A stretch of DNA of 12,399 nt, from positions 1-12,399 of the forward strand of contig CAZNDG010000062.1 of assembly GCA_964571695.1 (NCBI GenBank), written 5' to 3'. How positions within the stretch are numbered: the stretch's first letter is position 1; each line of letters begins with the position of its first letter. The notes under the pieces were generated by a model. The model searched no databases. It was given only the letters and a program-made list of their open reading frames with translations, and was not told the origin of the DNA. Position numbers and translations under genes: made by a program. This stretch comes from UBA8958 sp964571695. Lineage in GTDB: Bacteria; Desulfobacterota; Syntrophia; Syntrophales; UBA8958. Shown piece after piece: positions 12,054-12,399 of this stretch.

Positions 12054-12399
12054 TCCTGCCGCTGCCGGGACGGGACGTGGTCCCGGACCCACGCGACGAT
12101 ACTCGCCAGGGTGGCGCCCGGGGTAAATATCACCGCAATCCCGGCATCATAGAGCAGTTGTAAATCCTGCTCCGGGATGATGCCCCCGCCGATGACGGTG
12201 GTCCCGGCGGCCCCTTTGGCGACAAGGAGCTTTTTCACGGCGGGGAAAAAGTGGCGATGCGCCCCCGAGAGGCTGCTCAGGCCTACCAGGTCAACATCCT
12301 TTTCCAGGGCCGTTGCCACAATCTGTTCCGGCGTCTGGGAGGCGCCGGTATAGATGACCTCGAAGCCGGCGTCACGGAAACAGCGGGCCAGGACCCTGG
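12041..12399 (-). CDS. B12-binding subunit/domain of a methylmalonyl-CoA-mutase-type enzyme, C-terminal part
   Basis: The visible 118 residues run RVLARCFRDAGFEVIYTGASQTPEQIV, then DLVGLSSLSGAHRHFFPAV, TTVIGGGIIPEQDLQLLYDAGIAVIFTPGATLASIVAWVRDHV. These are the cobalamin-binding fold motifs of methylmalonyl-CoA mutase small subunits (G-x-S-x-L and the later GG loop); the DxHxxG histidine motif should lie just outside the window. Such separate ~130-aa subunits occur with MCM large subunits in anaerobes. They function in succinate/propionate interconversion through methylmalonyl-CoA. Ethylmalonyl- and isobutyryl-CoA mutases use the same domain, so the substrate is not certain. The frame is open to base 12399, and the GTG at 12319 is internal, not the start. 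The gene ends inside the AAGCTTCGCTTT repeat. Confidence 0.9.
   Translation of the reverse strand, partial: RVLARCFRDAGFEVIYTGASQTPEQIVATALEKDVDLVGLSSLSGAHRHFFPAVKKLLVAKGAAGTTVIGGGIIPEQDLQLLYDAGIAVIFTPGATLASIVAWVRDHVPSRQRQESEA

Overview
The window reads as chromosomal DNA of an anaerobic bacterium, most likely a syntroph-type Desulfobacterota (Syntrophales/Syntrophobacterales-like). This is inferred from GC-rich housekeeping genes, a two-subunit 3-isopropylmalate dehydratase of the ~420-residue LeuC type, a separate B12-binding subunit of a methylmalonyl-CoA-mutase-like enzyme, a multi-domain hybrid histidine kinase, and many structured intergenic repeats. No marker in the window fixes the species.

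Layout. 1-1476 (minus): leuD (cut by the window edge) and leuC, overlapping by ATGA. 1477-3088: an AT-richer island with a promoter, a Phd/YefM-RelE/ParE type toxin-antitoxin pair and a truncated GGDEF gene. 3089-4120 (plus): a divergent YchF/Ola1-family P-loop protein whose stop codon lies in the arm of a ~158-bp inverted-repeat element (4117-4274). 4305-4778 (plus): an unrecognised 157-aa protein, convergent with htpX (4787-5668, minus), which has a near-consensus sigma70-type promoter. 5914-6744 (plus): an unrecognised 276-aa protein with a C-terminal cysteine cluster. 6899-10851 (minus): three genes on one strand, namely a zinc-finger/J-domain protein, a TIGR01212/YhcC-like radical SAM protein and a membrane hybrid histidine kinase with its own receiver domain. 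The spacers between them hold tandem and palindromic repeats. 11218-11828 (plus): a stand-alone cyclic-nucleotide-binding domain protein and a small cysteine-motif ORF. 12041-12399 (minus): the C-terminal part of the B12-binding mutase subunit.

Biology. The identifiable genes cover leucine biosynthesis, membrane protein quality control (HtpX), possible chaperone recruitment (J-domain), nucleotide-linked signalling (GGDEF remnant, cNMP domain), two-component signalling and propionate/methylmalonyl-CoA metabolism. They do not form one pathway.

The least ordinary part is 11100-12055. The cNMP-domain gene and the small cysteine-motif ORF lie between two ~30-bp hairpin-containing repeats in opposite orientation. 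These match at 25 of 30 positions, and two of the five differences are compensatory within the hairpin stem. It may be a small repeat-bounded cassette. Other points worth a second look are the YchF-like protein with an altered switch region, the end-matched repeat pair around the GGDEF remnant, and the J-domain protein with an N-terminal zinc finger.
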